Source: Lithobates sylvaticus
Taxonomy: Eukaryota; Chordata; Amphibia; Anura; Ranidae
Length of the DNA: 64,000 nt
Direction: 5' to 3'
NCBI GenBank assembly: GCA_028564925.1
Contig: CM053031.1
Location: forward strand, 164,444,226-164,508,225
Each line of letters begins with the position of its first letter. The first letter of the stretch is position 1. Positions 43,385 to 54,316 of the stretch are shown here, piece by piece. Both the position numbers and the translations under genes were made by a program. The notes under the pieces are model-generated. The model worked only from the letters and a program-made list of their open reading frames with translations, was not told where the DNA came from and made no database searches.

Positions 43385-46300
43385 GTCCTGTGGGTGCTGC
43401 TGAGAAGAAAATATAGGAGCTCTGTGTGATGCCACTAACACACTAGAAGTCCTATGGGTGCTTCTGCAAAGAAAATAGAGGAGCTCTGTGTGATGCCACT
43501 AACACACTAGAAGTCCTGTGGGTGCTGCTGAGAAGAATATATAGGAGCTCTGTGTGATGCCACTAACACACTAGAAGTCCTATGGGTGCTTCTGCAAAGA
43601 AAATAGAGGAGCTCTGTGTGATGCCACTAACACACTAGAAGTCCTGTGGGTGCTTATGCAAAGAAAATAGAGGAGCTCTGTGTGATGCCACTAACACACT
43701 AGAAGTCCTGTGGGTGCTTCTGCAAAGAAAATAGAGGAGCTCTGTGTGATGCCACTAACACACTAGAAATCCTGTGGGTGCTTCTGCAAAGAAAATAGAG
43801 GAGCTCTGTGTGATGCCACTAACACACTAGAAGTCCTGTGGGTGCTTCTGCAAAGAAAATAGAGGAGCTCTGTGTGATGCCACTAACACACTAGAAGTCC
43901 TGTGGATGCTTCTGCAAAAAAAATAGAGGAGCTCTGTGTGATGCCACTAACACACTAGAAGTCCTGTGGGTGCTTATGCAAAGAAAATAGAGGAGCTCTG
44001 TGTGATGCCACTAACACACTAGAAGTCCTGTGGGTGCTTCTGCAAAGAAAATAGAGGAGCTCTGTGTGATGCCACTAACACACTAGAAGTCCTGTGGGTG
44101 CTTCTGCAAAGAAAATAGAGGAGCTCTGTGTGATGCCACTAACACACTAGAAGTCCTGTGGGTGCTTATGCAAAGAAAATAGAGGAGCTCTGTGTGATGC
44201 CACTAACACACTAGAAGTCCTGTGGGTGCTGCTGAGAAGAATATATAGGAGCTCTGTGTGATGCCACTAACACACTAGAAGTCCTATGGGTGCTTCTGCA
44301 AAGAAAATAGAGGAGCTCTGTGTAATGGGACTAACACACTTCAAGTCCAATAGGTGCCTCTGGGAACAAAATATAGCTCTGTGTGTGTGATGGGACTAAC
44401 ACACTTCAAGTCCTATAGGTGCTTCTGGGAAGAAAATATAGCTCTGTGTGTGTGATGGGACTAACACACTTCAAGTCCTATAGGTGCCTCTGGGAACAAA
44501 ATATAGCTCTGTGTGTGTGATGGGACTAACACACTTCAAGTCCTATAGGTGCTTCTGGGAAGAAAATATAGCTCTGTGTGTGTAATGGGACTAACACACT
44601 TCAAGTCCTATAGGTGCTTCTGGGAAGAAAATATAGCTCTGTGTGTGTGATGGGACTAACACACTTCAAGTCCTATAGGTGCTTCTGGGAAGAAAATATA
44701 GCTCTGTGTGTGTGATGGGACTAACACACTTCAAGTCCTATAGGTGCTTCTGGGAACAAAATATAGCTCTGTGTGTGTGATGGGACTAACACACTTCAAG
44801 TCCTATAGGTGCTTCTGGGAACAAAATATAGCTCTGTGTGTGTGATGGGACTAACACACTTCAAGTCCTATAGGTGCTTCTGGGAACAAAATATAGCTCT
44901 GTGTGTGTGATGGGACTAACACACTTCAAGTCCTATAGGTGCTTCTGGGAACAAAATATAGCTCTGTGTGTGTGATGGGACTAACACACTTCAAGTCCTA
45001 TAGGTTCTTCTGGGAACAAAATATAGCTCTGTGTGTGTGATGGGACTAACACACTTCAAGTCCTATAGGTGCTTCTGGGAACAAAATATAGCTCTGTGTG
45101 TGTGATGGGACTAACACACTTCAAGTCCTATAGGTGCTTCTGGGAACAAAATATAGCTCTGTGTGTGTGATGGGACTAACACACTTCAAGTCCTATAGGT
45201 GCTTCTGGGAACAAAATATAGCTCTGTGTGTGTGATGGGACTAACACACTTCAAGTCCTATAGGTGCTTCTGGGAAGAAAATATAGCTCTGTGTGTGAAA
45301 TGGGACTAACACACTTCAAGTCCTATAGGTGCTTCTGGGAAGAAAATATAGCTCTGTGTGTGTGATGGGACTAACACACTTCAAGTCCTATAGGTGCCTC
45401 TGGGAACAAAATATAGCTCTGTGTGTGTGATGGGACTAACACACTTCAAGTCCTATAGGTGCTTCTGGGAAGAAAATATAGCTCTGTGTGTGTAATGGGA
45501 CTAACACACTTCAAGTCCTATAGGTGCCTCTGGGAACAAAATATAGCTCTGTGTGTGTGATGGGACTAACACACTTCAAGTCCTATAGGTGCTTCTGGGA
45601 AGAAAATATAGCTCTGTGTGTGTGATGGGACTAACACACTTCAAGTCCTATAGGTGCTTCTGGGAAGAAAATATAGCTCTGTGTGTGTGATGGGACTAAC
45701 ACACTTCAAGTCCTATAGGTGCTTCTGGGAACAAAATATAGCTCTGTGTGTGTGATGGGACTAACACACTTCAAGTCCTATAGGTGCTTCTGGGAACAAA
45801 ATATAGCTCTGTGTGTGTGATGGGACTAACACACTTCAAGTCCTATAGGTGCTTCTGGGAACAAAATATAGCTCTGTGTGTGTAATGGGACTAACACACT
45901 TCAAGTCCTATAGGTGCTTCTGGGAACAAAATATAGCTCTGTGTGTGTGATGGGACTAACACACTTCAAGTCCTATAGGTGCTTCTGGGAACAAAATATA
46001 GCTCTGTGTGTGTGATGGGACTAACACACTTCAAGTCCTATAGGTGCTTCTGGGAACAAAATATAGCTCTGTGTGTGTGATGGGACTAACACACTTCAAG
46101 TCCTATAGGTTCTTCTGGGAACAAAATATAGCTCTGTGTGTGTGATGGGACTAACACACTTCAAGTCCTATAGGTGCTTCTGGGAACAAAATATAGCTCT
46201 GTGTGTGTGATGGGACTAACACACTTCAAGTCCTATAGGTGCTTCTGGGAACAAAATATAGCTCTGTGTGTGTGATGGGACTAACACACTTCAAGTCCTA

Positions 46301-47075
46301 TAGGTGCTTCTGGGAACAAAATATAGCTCTGTGTGTGTGATGGGACTAACACACTTCAAGTCCTATAGGTGCTTCTGGGAAGAAAATATAGCTCTGTGTG
46401 TGAAATGGGACTAACACACTTCAAGTCCTATAGGTGCCTCTGGGAACAAAATATAGCTCTGTGTGTGTGATGGGACTAACACACTTCAAGTCCTATAGGT
46501 GCTTCTCGGAAGAAAATATAGCTCTGTGTGTGTGATGGGACTAACACACTTCAAGTCCTATAGGTGCTTCTGGGAACAAAATATAGCTCTGTGTGTGTGA
46601 TGGGACTAACACACTTCAAGTCCTATAGGTGCTTCTGGGAAGAAAATATAGCTCTGTGTGTGAAATGGGACTAACACACTTCAAGTCCTATAGGTGCCTC
46701 TGGGAACAAAATATAGCTCTGTGTGTGTGATGGGACTAACACACTTCAAGTCCTATAGGTGCTTCTGGGAAGAAAATATAGCTCTGTGTGTGTGATGGGA
46801 CTAACACACTTCAAGTCCTATAGGTGCTTCTGGGAACAAAATATAGGAGCTCTGCCTGCCTGCCACGAACACACTACAAGTCCTATAGGTGCTTCTGGAA
46901 CAAAATATAGGAGCTCTGCCTGCCTGCCACGAACACACTACAAGTCCTATAGGTGCTTCTGGTAACAAAATATAGGAGCTCTGCCTGCCTGCCACGAACA
47001 CACTACAAGTCCTATAGGTGCTTCTGGTAACAAAATATAGGAGCTCTGCCTGCCTGCCACGAACACACTACAAGC
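43385..47075 (-). repeat. 64/65-bp tandem array, hAT copy 2 (about 57 units in three blocks)
   Basis: Nearest the gene (43385-44333) are about 15 units of 64 bp with GCAAAGAAAATAGAGGAGCT. Next (44334-46842) are about 38 units of 65 bp with CTCTGTGTGTGTGATGGGAC. Farthest (46843-47075) are about four units with CTCTGCCTGCCTGCCACGAA. All share ACACACT-AAGTCCT-GGTGCTTCTG and a pyrimidine tract plus CAG on the sense strand. The middle block is very uniform, which points to recent expansion. Confidence 0.95.
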
Positions 47076-47228
47076 CCCTCTTTCTTAATCAATCTATGTA
47101 ACTGAATCTATCTAACTCAATTTCTGTAAGTGAATCTCTCTACCTAACTAAATCGAGCAGAGTGTCACAGAATCAGCCTGCTCAATCTGCGCCGGAACAG
47201 CATGTGACCGGCGCAGACGGCGTGGCGG

Positions 47229-47237
47229 CCTTTTATA
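47229..47237 (-). promoter_or_regulatory. TATA box of hAT copy 2
   Basis: TATAAAAGG on the minus strand, 305 bp from the left terminus and downstream of CCAAT-bearing hairpin 3. It matches the position of TTTAAAAGG in copy 1. It should drive transposase transcription through the array. Confidence 0.65.
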
Positions 47238-47328
47238 GGGGGGGGCGTGTACTACAGCCCCTGAGCTGTAATTGGCTACAGGCGTCCTGCCTGTAGCCAA
47301 TTATGGCTCTTCGAGTTTCCGGGGCTGT

Positions 47329-47532
47329 GATTGGCCAAGCATGCGGGGTCACAGTGCATGCTTGGCCAATCATCAGCCAGCAATGCACTGCGCCGGCCGC
47401 GCCGGCCGCAATGCATTGCGGGGCCGCTCGCATCACACGAACGTGATGCGAGCGGCCAAAATAGTTCTGGGCTCGCCGAGCGAGCGAACGCCCGGTGCTC
47501 GATGCGAACGTGGGTTCGCATCGAGCACCGGG
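47329..47532 (-). promoter_or_regulatory. Hairpin cluster at the hAT copy 2 left end
   Basis: Same three hairpins as copy 1: 47329-47371 (16-bp stem), 47422-47457 (15-bp stem) and 47491-47532 (19-bp perfect stem). The first hairpin's loop differs between copies (GTGG here, CCAT there) and the stem is perfect over 19 bp here, so pairing is kept although bases change. Confidence 0.85.
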
Positions 47533-47542
47533 CCCATCCTTA

Positions 47543-47550
47543 TTCCTGAA
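47543..47550. repeat. hAT copy 2 target-site duplication, right
   Basis: TTCCTGAA, identical to 37760-37767. Confidence 0.92.
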
Positions 47551-47597
47551 ACAGATCAGTGTTGCTTCTATCCTGAAGGTGTAAGCATAAAAACCTT

Positions 47598-47655
47598 TTA
47601 ACCGCTTGCCGACCAGCTCACGCCGATATACGTCAGTAGAAGGGCACGTACAGTC
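47598..47655 (+). mobile_element. Fragment of a TTAA-type MITE end
   Basis: TTTTAACCGCTTGCCGACC resembles the terminus of the TTAA-flanked MITE at 52307 (CCACTTTCAGACAGG) and its inverted right end (CCGCTTCCCGACCGG). Only the end is recognisable. Confidence 0.45.
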
Positions 47656-47861
47656 ATATTAACTTCCCCTGTACGTTGCCCTATAAGAAGCGGTTTGGGT
47701 ATAATGGGAGATACATATAGTCAGGTAGTACATTATGATGAAGGATATGGGAAGAGCAAGTCAAATTATAATGTCCCTGTTCATAATGCTTTCTTCCACT
47801 AAGAGAAATAGGGGGCCCTGTAGAATGTCCCGATTTTTCCGGAGCGAACTATGGTGGTAAC

Positions 47862-48353
47862 ATGGGCCACCTGAATGGTCCTTATGTTCCTAATCACATG
47901 GAACAGCAAGATAGAAATATCTTGGAGATCCATGACCAACAGGCGTGGAGTTTTCCCAGGCCCAACCAAGGCATCAAAAGAGCCATAGAATTAAGAGAGG
48001 AACTAGAGGGGGGGGAGGCGTGTTCAGTCCAAAAAGGAAAAAGACATAAAAGGAACTGGGATTTACAATCTCAGTTCCCATGTACTTACGGACTCTGAGG
48101 TGAGAGTATTGGATAGGGGTCCGAAGTTTGCTCCAAAGCAAATTTCAGACATATATGGATGTCCACAAATATGTTCGTAAATTGAACATCAAACGACATT
48201 TCATTTCCAACCCTATTAGGGATACTAGGTTGACTGTGACTGAATATCAACATTCCGGCCTTTCCAATGCCTCATTGTTTAACCCTCCGGGTGCTCTCTC
48301 TCCCTCTTTAAAAGTTTTTAGGGATGTCGTTTTGAGGGATTTAGATAATTTAA
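47862..48353 (+). pseudogene. Penelope-like ORF, N-terminal region
   Basis: Reading KYVRKLNIKRHF...GLSNASLFNPPGALSPSLKVFRDVVLRDLDN, it resembles the region before the Penelope RT. At 48350 the frame meets the TTAA insertion. The frame resumes after it at 50361 with KLKQAKTKRDLEKGIDSL, which identifies both as parts of one ORF. Confidence 0.65.
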
Positions 48354-48494
48354 AGTGGTGTTGCCCTCAAAAATAAAAAAAATGCTTAAAATTCCTAAAA
48401 ATAAAAATGAAAAAAAAACAATTGGAAAAAAAACAACTCACCTCTAAATGCCTGTTGCTAGTGGGTCCCTTGTAGTCTGCCTCCTTCGGTGCCT

Positions 48495-48509
48495 GGGCTG
48501 GTGACATCA
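48495..48509. repeat. Target duplication of nested Penelope fragment, left
   Basis: GGGCTGGTGACATCA, identical to 50032-50046. Confidence 0.9.
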
Positions 48510-50031
48510 TCTGTGTGGAGTGATTGGCGTTTGGGTGCAGCTGCGGTCTCTCTTCACGATGGGAGCTGCGATGCGCTCAGTGGACCCTCCCCCTCCTCCC
48601 CCGGCACTCCGTGTGTCTGGGAGGATCGGGCGGGTGCCCCTTCGCGCATCGGCGCCACGTCCGTCACGCTGTTTGTGTGACGGCACTGACGCCATGCGTA
48701 TGACGTCAGTCATGGCGTTAATGCGCCGGCGTTCAGTCACAACATCCATTGTGCCCGTATGGGGGAGTCTCCGTGCCGGTCACTGAGTGTCCACTCGATT
48801 CTGGTGCGGCTCTTCCTCCCCCATTGGCTCATGCGTGGCGTTGGCGTCATATATCCATACTTCCCCTGAGGTGAGCTGTTGCAATGACCAGTCTCTCTCT
48901 GGGGTTTCCGCACACCAGTCATATCCAACTGCTGGTGGTGCTTCGATGCAGCATTGGGGTAAGCTTCCTTCTCTGGTCTACACCCTTTCATTTCCTCCTC
49001 CTTGGTGTTTGATTTTTCGAGTTCTACTCATCTTTTGGCTTGCTTCACTTGGCACTTCCTCTTTAGGTCCTTTACACTTTTTTAGATCTGCACCTGCGGA
49101 ATATTTTAGACACAGGCACCCTATTATCCCGTGGCACCATTTTCACTTTCTCTTTCACTTAATTTGAAGCTATACTGGGTTCACTTAAAATGATTATTAT
49201 TATTACCCCTAACACATTATTGTTACAATATTACACAAAATCAATATTTTTGTTCCCAGATACACCCCTGCTTCATCAAGCTTATACCATATTCTTTGCC
49301 ATATGGCGTTTTTTGCCACACTCTGCACATCTTTATACTGTCCAGTGCTGCATCCCTGGATTATGCCGCCTCAGCTCCCTGGGTGGGGATATGTTCTCAG
49401 CCAACCCTACGCCGGCTACCCCGCGCTGCACATGCTGTCTGGGATGGTGAGTGTGTCTTGCTAACCATTCATACACACATCAAATATTTCTGAGAATTAT
49501 TTTCTCTAGAATACGTTTTTTACATCTTACTATATTTATATACCCCATAGGAATGTCTGTCGCATCTGCTCCTGACGAGTGGGAAAACCCACGAAACGCG
49601 TAGAGCTTTACCTGATGCTGCAGCTATACTTCATACGGATCGATATTTATCCATCTTTTACTGATATACCCTATATATATTTTATAATGTTGTTTAAATA
49701 CCATTGGGTGGATATACATATACCATGTGGATGCATTTGCCAGCATTTGGATATGTTACTACTGGCAGGCGCATGCTAGTTTTAATTATTCTGATCATGT
49801 GTTGTCATGCATGTATTCTCTATCCGGTTTGCATGCACGCTCTCTCTGTATATATATGAAATGAACTATATTATTAGATCAATGTTACTCAATAAATAAT
49901 TTATACTGTAATTTATCTCCACTATTCAATTGCCTCATTTAAAGTCCCAATTCCCCTTTGTTCTCATCCATTATCGGGATGGAGGCACCTTTTGGTGCTT
50001 CATCTAAAGTCCCAACTCCCCTTCTCTAATC
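48510..50031 (+). mobile_element. Penelope terminal (pLTR-like) fragment nested in the TTAA element
   Basis: 1522 bp between identical 15-bp duplications. It is non-coding apart from chance frames: a GC-rich first part (48510-48800), then AT-rich DNA and an intact hammerhead at 49562-49618. It is likely a copy of the terminal region of a Penelope-like element inserted alone. The matching 15-bp flanks indicate a relatively recent event. Confidence 0.78.
49562..49618 (+). ncRNA. Hammerhead ribozyme, intact core (Penelope type)
   Basis: Core CTGACGA (49572-49578), stem II GTGGG/CCCAC with an AAAA loop (49579-49592), GAAA (49593-49596), minimal stem III AC-GC-GT (49596-49601), cleavage position A49602. 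Stem I is GCTC/GAGC (49568-49571 with 49603-49606), then an internal loop and GCATC/GATGC (49562-49566 with 49614-49618). All conserved core bases are present. Penelope-like elements are known to encode short-stem-III hammerheads in their terminal repeats; cleavage here is inferred. Confidence 0.88.
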
Positions 50032-50046
50032 GGGCTGGTGACATCA
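50032..50046. repeat. Target duplication of nested Penelope fragment, right
   Basis: Identical 15 bp to 48495-48509. Confidence 0.9.
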
Positions 50047-50360
50047 CTTCCCTTCAGCTCAGGAAGGGCTCCCTCCCTCCTGTCAGTCATCTGGGACACG
50101 TGACAGGTCCCAGAAGACTGCACGGCCAATCACGGCGCGCATGCGCAGTGGGTGCCCGGCTGTGAAGCCACAGCCAGGTGCCCACAGTTGCAATTCCGGC
50201 GCTGCCGAGTAGATGGGGGGATGAGCGGAGCTTCGACCCCCCCCCCCCCCCCGCATCGCTGGACCCTGGAACAGGTAAGTGTCTGATTATTAAAAGTCAG
50301 CAGCTGCAGTATTTGTAACTGCTGACTTTTATTTTTATTTTTTTTAATGGATACTCCTCT

Positions 50361-51890
50361 TTAAAGTTGAAACAAGCAAAGACCAAGAGAGATTTAGAGA
50401 AAGGTATAGATTCTCTGTGTGCTAACAAAGAGCTGGTGATACGTCCTGCTGACAAGGGCGGGGGAATAATTGTCCTTGATAAAAGTGATTACATGACCGA
50501 AATGAATAGGATAGTAGGTGATGTGGATACTTACACCCCTTTGCACTCTAATCCATGTGGGAGATATAAAATACTATTGGAAGATATTGTTCAGAAGGGA
50601 GTCCGTTTGGGCATTTTGAACAAAAAATAATGTTTTTTTGGTTCCCAAAAGCACCGAGATTGCCTATTATATGTTACCTGCCTAAAATACATAAGTGTCT
50701 TACTTTCCCCCCAGGGACGTCCTATAGTGAGCGGTATAGATTCTGTCACGTCCCGCGTGGGCAAGTATATAGACTTCTTTTTGCAACCACTGGTACGTGC
50801 TATGCCTTCCTTTATTAAAGACACGCGCCATGTTATCAATCTCCTGGTGGGATTAAGACCACAGGAGGGTCTATGGTTGGTTACAGCGGATGTCACCTTG
50901 CTGTATACAATCATCCCCCACAAGTTAGGTCTGGGTGCTGTCAGATATTTTTTGGACAGAGACTCAAACCTTGTGGCAGACCAGATAGAATTTATTATGG
51001 AACTTTTTAGCGTTTGCAGCAACTCATAATTTCTTCTGGTTTAATGGCCAATTCTATCGCCAGGATAGGGGTGTCGCCATGGGGGTTAATTACGCCCCCA
51101 GTTTGGCGAATTTGTTCATGGCCCAATGGGAGGAGGATGTCGTCTATGCCCAGGGGAGACCCGAGGAGGCCCTTTGGGCACGGTACATAGACGATGTCCT
51201 CCTCCTATGGCATGGCAGCAGGGCCGATTTGGGTGAATGCAATTCTAACAATAGGGGGATACATCTTACCTATGAGGTGAGTTGCAAGGAGATCAATTTC
51301 CCGGATTTGAGTATTTCTATTGGAGATCATATGTTTGTCATCTCCACATTCTTCAAGTCCACAGACAGGAATTCCTACATTCCGGTGGGAAGGTGCCATG
51401 CCTCTTGGCTTCGATCAGTGCCTAAAAGCCAATATATGAGGCTGAAACGGAAATCTACAAAAGCTGATCAATTCTTAAGGCAAGCTGAAGTATTAACACA
51501 GAAATTTCTGGATAAAGGTTACACCAAAGAGGCCCTGTCAAATACGTTGGACCAAGTTAGATTGATGGGCAGATTTATTGAAAAAAGGACCTCCTTTGCA
51601 GGATAGAGGGGACACGACAGGAGTCCCTTTCATTACAAATTTTTCCAATCAACATCATGATATTAAACACATTATAAATAAACACTGGCATATTCTGGGG
51701 AACGATAGATTACTAAAGACCATTTTGACAATTAGACCTCAGGTGGTCTTTAGGGGTGTCCCCTCTTTAAGAGATAAATTGGCTCCTAACATCTTAAACC
51801 CTCCTACTAACAAACCTCATTTTTTTGGGGAGCTCACTGGTTATTACCAGTGTAGAAGATGTCAAGTATTCTCCCTAACTCCCTGGCTCC
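50361..51890 (+). pseudogene. Penelope-like reverse transcriptase region
   Basis: Visible: ELVIRPADKGGGIIVLDKSDY (an early conserved PLE block, near 50420-50490), RPIVSGIDSVTSRVGKYIDFFLQPLV near 50725-50795, VTADVTLLYTIIPHKLG (motif A), GVNYAPSLANLFMAQWE, YIDDVLLLW (catalytic Asp pair, 51188-51214) and a downstream stretch to KRTSFAG at 51603, then SLRDKLAPNIL...GYYQCRRCQV in the linker. The RT is telomerase-like in the PLE family. Several breaks; not functional. Confidence 0.85.
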
Positions 51891-52306
51891 CTGTATGCTC
51901 CGGCAGCTCGTCCCGATGATGACGTAATCGCGTTTGACGCACTGACGCCGATTACTCCCCACACATTCCTTGCTGACACCACGACCTGGTTTCTCACTGC
52001 GCAGGCGCCGGCGGTCTTTTAAGAGACACCAGGGTTTCTCATTCAGCACAGCGGATACCTAGTTGTTTGCAACACAGATGGTGTGTTGTGTAGCTGCTTG
52101 AGGAAAGTGGTTTATTTTTACAACTGCATTTACAAGTAAGTTCTTTTATTATGATATTCTTTGACGGTCCATTTACCCCTTATCCTCTTTCTTTATTACA
52201 ACAAATGCAAATGCCCCATATAAGCCTAGGTATTTGTTTCACTTTATTTGGCATTATTTTATTGCTGCAGCTATATCTGCATGTCTTTCTCCAAGATGCA
52301 CATTAA

Positions 52307-53308
52307 CCACTTTCAGACAGGACCATTTTGCTGGCTTAAGACCAGACCACTTTTTGCGATTCGGCACTGCGTCGCTTTAACTGACAATTGCACGGTCGTG
52401 CAACGTGGCTCCCAAACAAAATTGACGTCCTTTTTTTCCCACAAATAGAGCTTTCTTTTGGTGGTATTTGATCGCCCCTGCGGTTTTTATTTTTTGCGCT
52501 ATAAACAAAAAAAGAGCGACAAATTTGAAAAAAAAACGCATTCTTTTTTACTTTTGCTATAATAAATATCCCCCAAAAATATATAAAAAAACTTTTTTTT
52601 CCTCAGTTTAGGCCGATACGTATTCTTCTACATATTTTTGGTAAAAAAAAACAAACGCAATAAGCGATTATTGATTGGTTTGCGCAGAAGTTATAGCGTT
52701 TACAAAATAGGGGATAGTTTTATAACTTTTTTTATTAATAATTTTTTTTTTTTACTAGTAATGGCAGCGATCATCGATTTTTATTGTGACTGCGACATTA
52801 TGGCGGACACATCGGACATTTTTGACACATTTTTGGGACCGTTGTCATTTATATAGCAATTAGTGCTATTTAAATGCACGGATTCCTGTGTAAATGACAC
52901 TGGCAGTGAAGGGGTTAACCACTAGGTGGCAGTGTAGGGGTTAAGTGTACCTAGAGGCGTGTTATTAACTGTGGGGGGGGGGCGTGGCTGTGATCTAGTG
53001 AACACTGATCTCTGCTCCTATCACAGGGAGCAGAGATCGGTGTCACTAGTTGCTAGGCAGAATGGGGAGATGCTGTTTACTTCCGCATCTCTCCGTTCAG
53101 CCATTCCGTGAGACGATCGCGGGTATCCCCGCGGCGATCGAGTCTGCGGGACCCGTGACCAGATTCACGGGGGTCCCGACCGGCGCGCGCTGCCGGCGGT
53201 GCGCTCGATGGCACCAGCGGTAATCTTAAAGGGGATGTACCTGTACACCCTTTTGCCTGTCCGTGCCATTCTGTCGACGTACATCGTCGTGCGCCGGTCG
53301 GGAAGCGG
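52307..53308. mobile_element. TTAA-flanked MITE (1.0 kb)
   Basis: TTAA at 52303-52306 and 53309-53312; ends CCACTTTCAGACAGG and, inverted, CCGCTTCCCGACCGG. Interior: T/A homopolymer-rich left half (52500-52750) and GC-rich right half with a long inverted repeat around AACACTGATCTCTGCTCCTA (53000-53045). No coding capacity; short frames are chance. The relative at 61639 shows it is a family. Confidence 0.8.
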
Positions 53309-53729
53309 TTAAGCTTGTTCTTTTGTGGTTAATGCCTGCTGTTCTTTTGAAAGTATTTGGTGTTTTTTGGTTTTCTTTTTAAATCATTAGTAAAATATAT
53401 TGTATACTTTCTATAGGCTTTGATATCCATTTCTGTGTGGTCTGGGTCGCCCGGTCTTACTTGTGGGGCCTGTGTGAGGTTCACTTTTTGCGCTTTAGAC
53501 GGGGACCTACCATTTCTGGATTTTTCCTGGCAGTTAACTTCTCTCCCCACTAATATCCATGGGGAATCGGTTGTATCTACACACATTTATTTTTAAAAGC
53601 ATACATTGGTATGTATACCGTGCTTGTTCTGGGACTAAACAGTTGATGATGTGTTGTTCCTGAAATGCTCTGTCTTTATGATTTCCAAATTTGTTTTGCA
53701 GATTGTAATTATATTATTTCTCTTGTTGA

Positions 53730-53772
53730 AAGCCTCTGAAGAAAGGGAGTCACCCTGAAACATGTCAGGCTT
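53730..53772 (+). ncRNA. Hammerhead ribozyme, near-intact (Penelope type)
   Basis: Stem I AAGCCT/AGGCTT (53730-53735 with 53767-53772, six perfect pairs), core CTGAAGA (53736-53742), stem II GGG/CCC with an AGTCA loop, GAAA (53757-53760), stem III AC-AT-GT and cleavage position C53766. One extra A beside stem II is the only oddity. All catalytic core bases are present. Confidence 0.8.
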
Positions 53773-54029
53773 CTGGAGCAAAGTTTTTGTATAATTACGC
53801 AATCGATTGTGTCAATATTTATGTATTTGGTTCATCCATGCATGAATGTTCCGTATTATATGTATTATATTTGTGTGTTTGTCTCACACGTTTCTTTTTA
53901 TAAAAAAATAATTTTCTAAATAAATAAATTTTTATATAAAAAAATGGTATAGTTCGCCTTTAAAGTCCCACCGTACCGGGGGGTACTGTTGGTCCCTACT
54001 CTATGGGGACTTGTCTTTGACCTGAATGG

Positions 54030-54302
54030 GTGACTAGGACGACTAGGTTTGTTTCTAGTGTTACATCCAATGAATATAAAATCGAGCCATTTATTACATG
54101 CTCCTCGGAGGGGACAGTCTACCTACTGCAGTGCCCCTGTTGTCTGCAGTATGTGGGCAGGACTAAACGTCCCCTCCAGGTCCGTCTTAATGAGCACATC
54201 AAAAATATTAGAAAGGGGTTCACCAAACATTCGGTATCTAAGCATTACCTGGCTGTTCATAACAGGGATCCCTCCAACACCATTTTTATTGGAATAGACT
54301 AA
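54030..54302 (+). pseudogene. GIY-YIG endonuclease domain of Penelope-like element 1
   Basis: About 90 residues: TVYLLQCPCCLQYVGRTKRPLQVRLNEHIKNI, the Penelope version of GIY-YIG with the YVG block and the Arg/Glu-His stretch behind it. In the family it nicks DNA for retrotransposition. It ends at the Gypsy junction, so its C-terminus is missing. Confidence 0.85.
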
Positions 54303-54316
54303 TTTAACCACTTCCC

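Larger units (their letters stand above)
37768..47542 (-). mobile_element. Giant hAT DNA transposon, copy 2 (9.8 kb), coding frame intact
   Basis: Same architecture as copy 1, in the opposite orientation. TAGGGATGAGCC at 37768 (the 3' end of the element) and CCATCCTTA at 47542 are the termini, with an 8-bp perfect TSD. It sits 8.2 kb from copy 1 at a different target, so it is an independent insertion. The array is about half as long. With an open transposase and two ends it is a candidate autonomous element, although the outermost bases of the TAGGGATG-side end differ slightly (TAAGGATGGG). Confidence 0.93.
48354..50360. mobile_element. TTAA-flanked (piggyBac-like) non-autonomous element
   Basis: TTAA on both sides (48350-48353, 50361-50364). 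Short imperfect terminal repeats: AGTGGTGTTGCC and, inverted, AGAGGAGTATCC. Without its own nested insert it is about 470 bp with no coding capacity. Precise TTAA targets are the piggyBac signature. It interrupts the Penelope ORF without other change to the flanks. Confidence 0.75.
51890..53980 (+). mobile_element. Second Penelope terminal fragment between RT and GIY-YIG, with a nested MITE
   Basis: Sequence foreign to the Penelope ORF separates the linker (ends about 51885) from the GIY-YIG region. It holds a hammerhead (53730-53772) and shares TTTAAAGTCCC near its right end with the fragment at 48510-50031. I could not find a clear duplication at its borders, which are approximate. Confidence 0.6.
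47700..54302 (+). mobile_element. Penelope-like element 1 (RT and GIY-YIG), split by two inserts
   Basis: Parts in order: N-terminal region (47862-48353), RT (50361-51606), linker (51610-51890) and GIY-YIG nuclease (54030-54302). Inserts lie at 48354-50360 (with TTAA duplication) and about 51890-53980. The order RT then GIY-YIG is characteristic of Penelope-like elements. Left boundary is approximate; the right end is cut by the Gypsy element. Several breaks in the coding parts; inactive. Confidence 0.82.
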
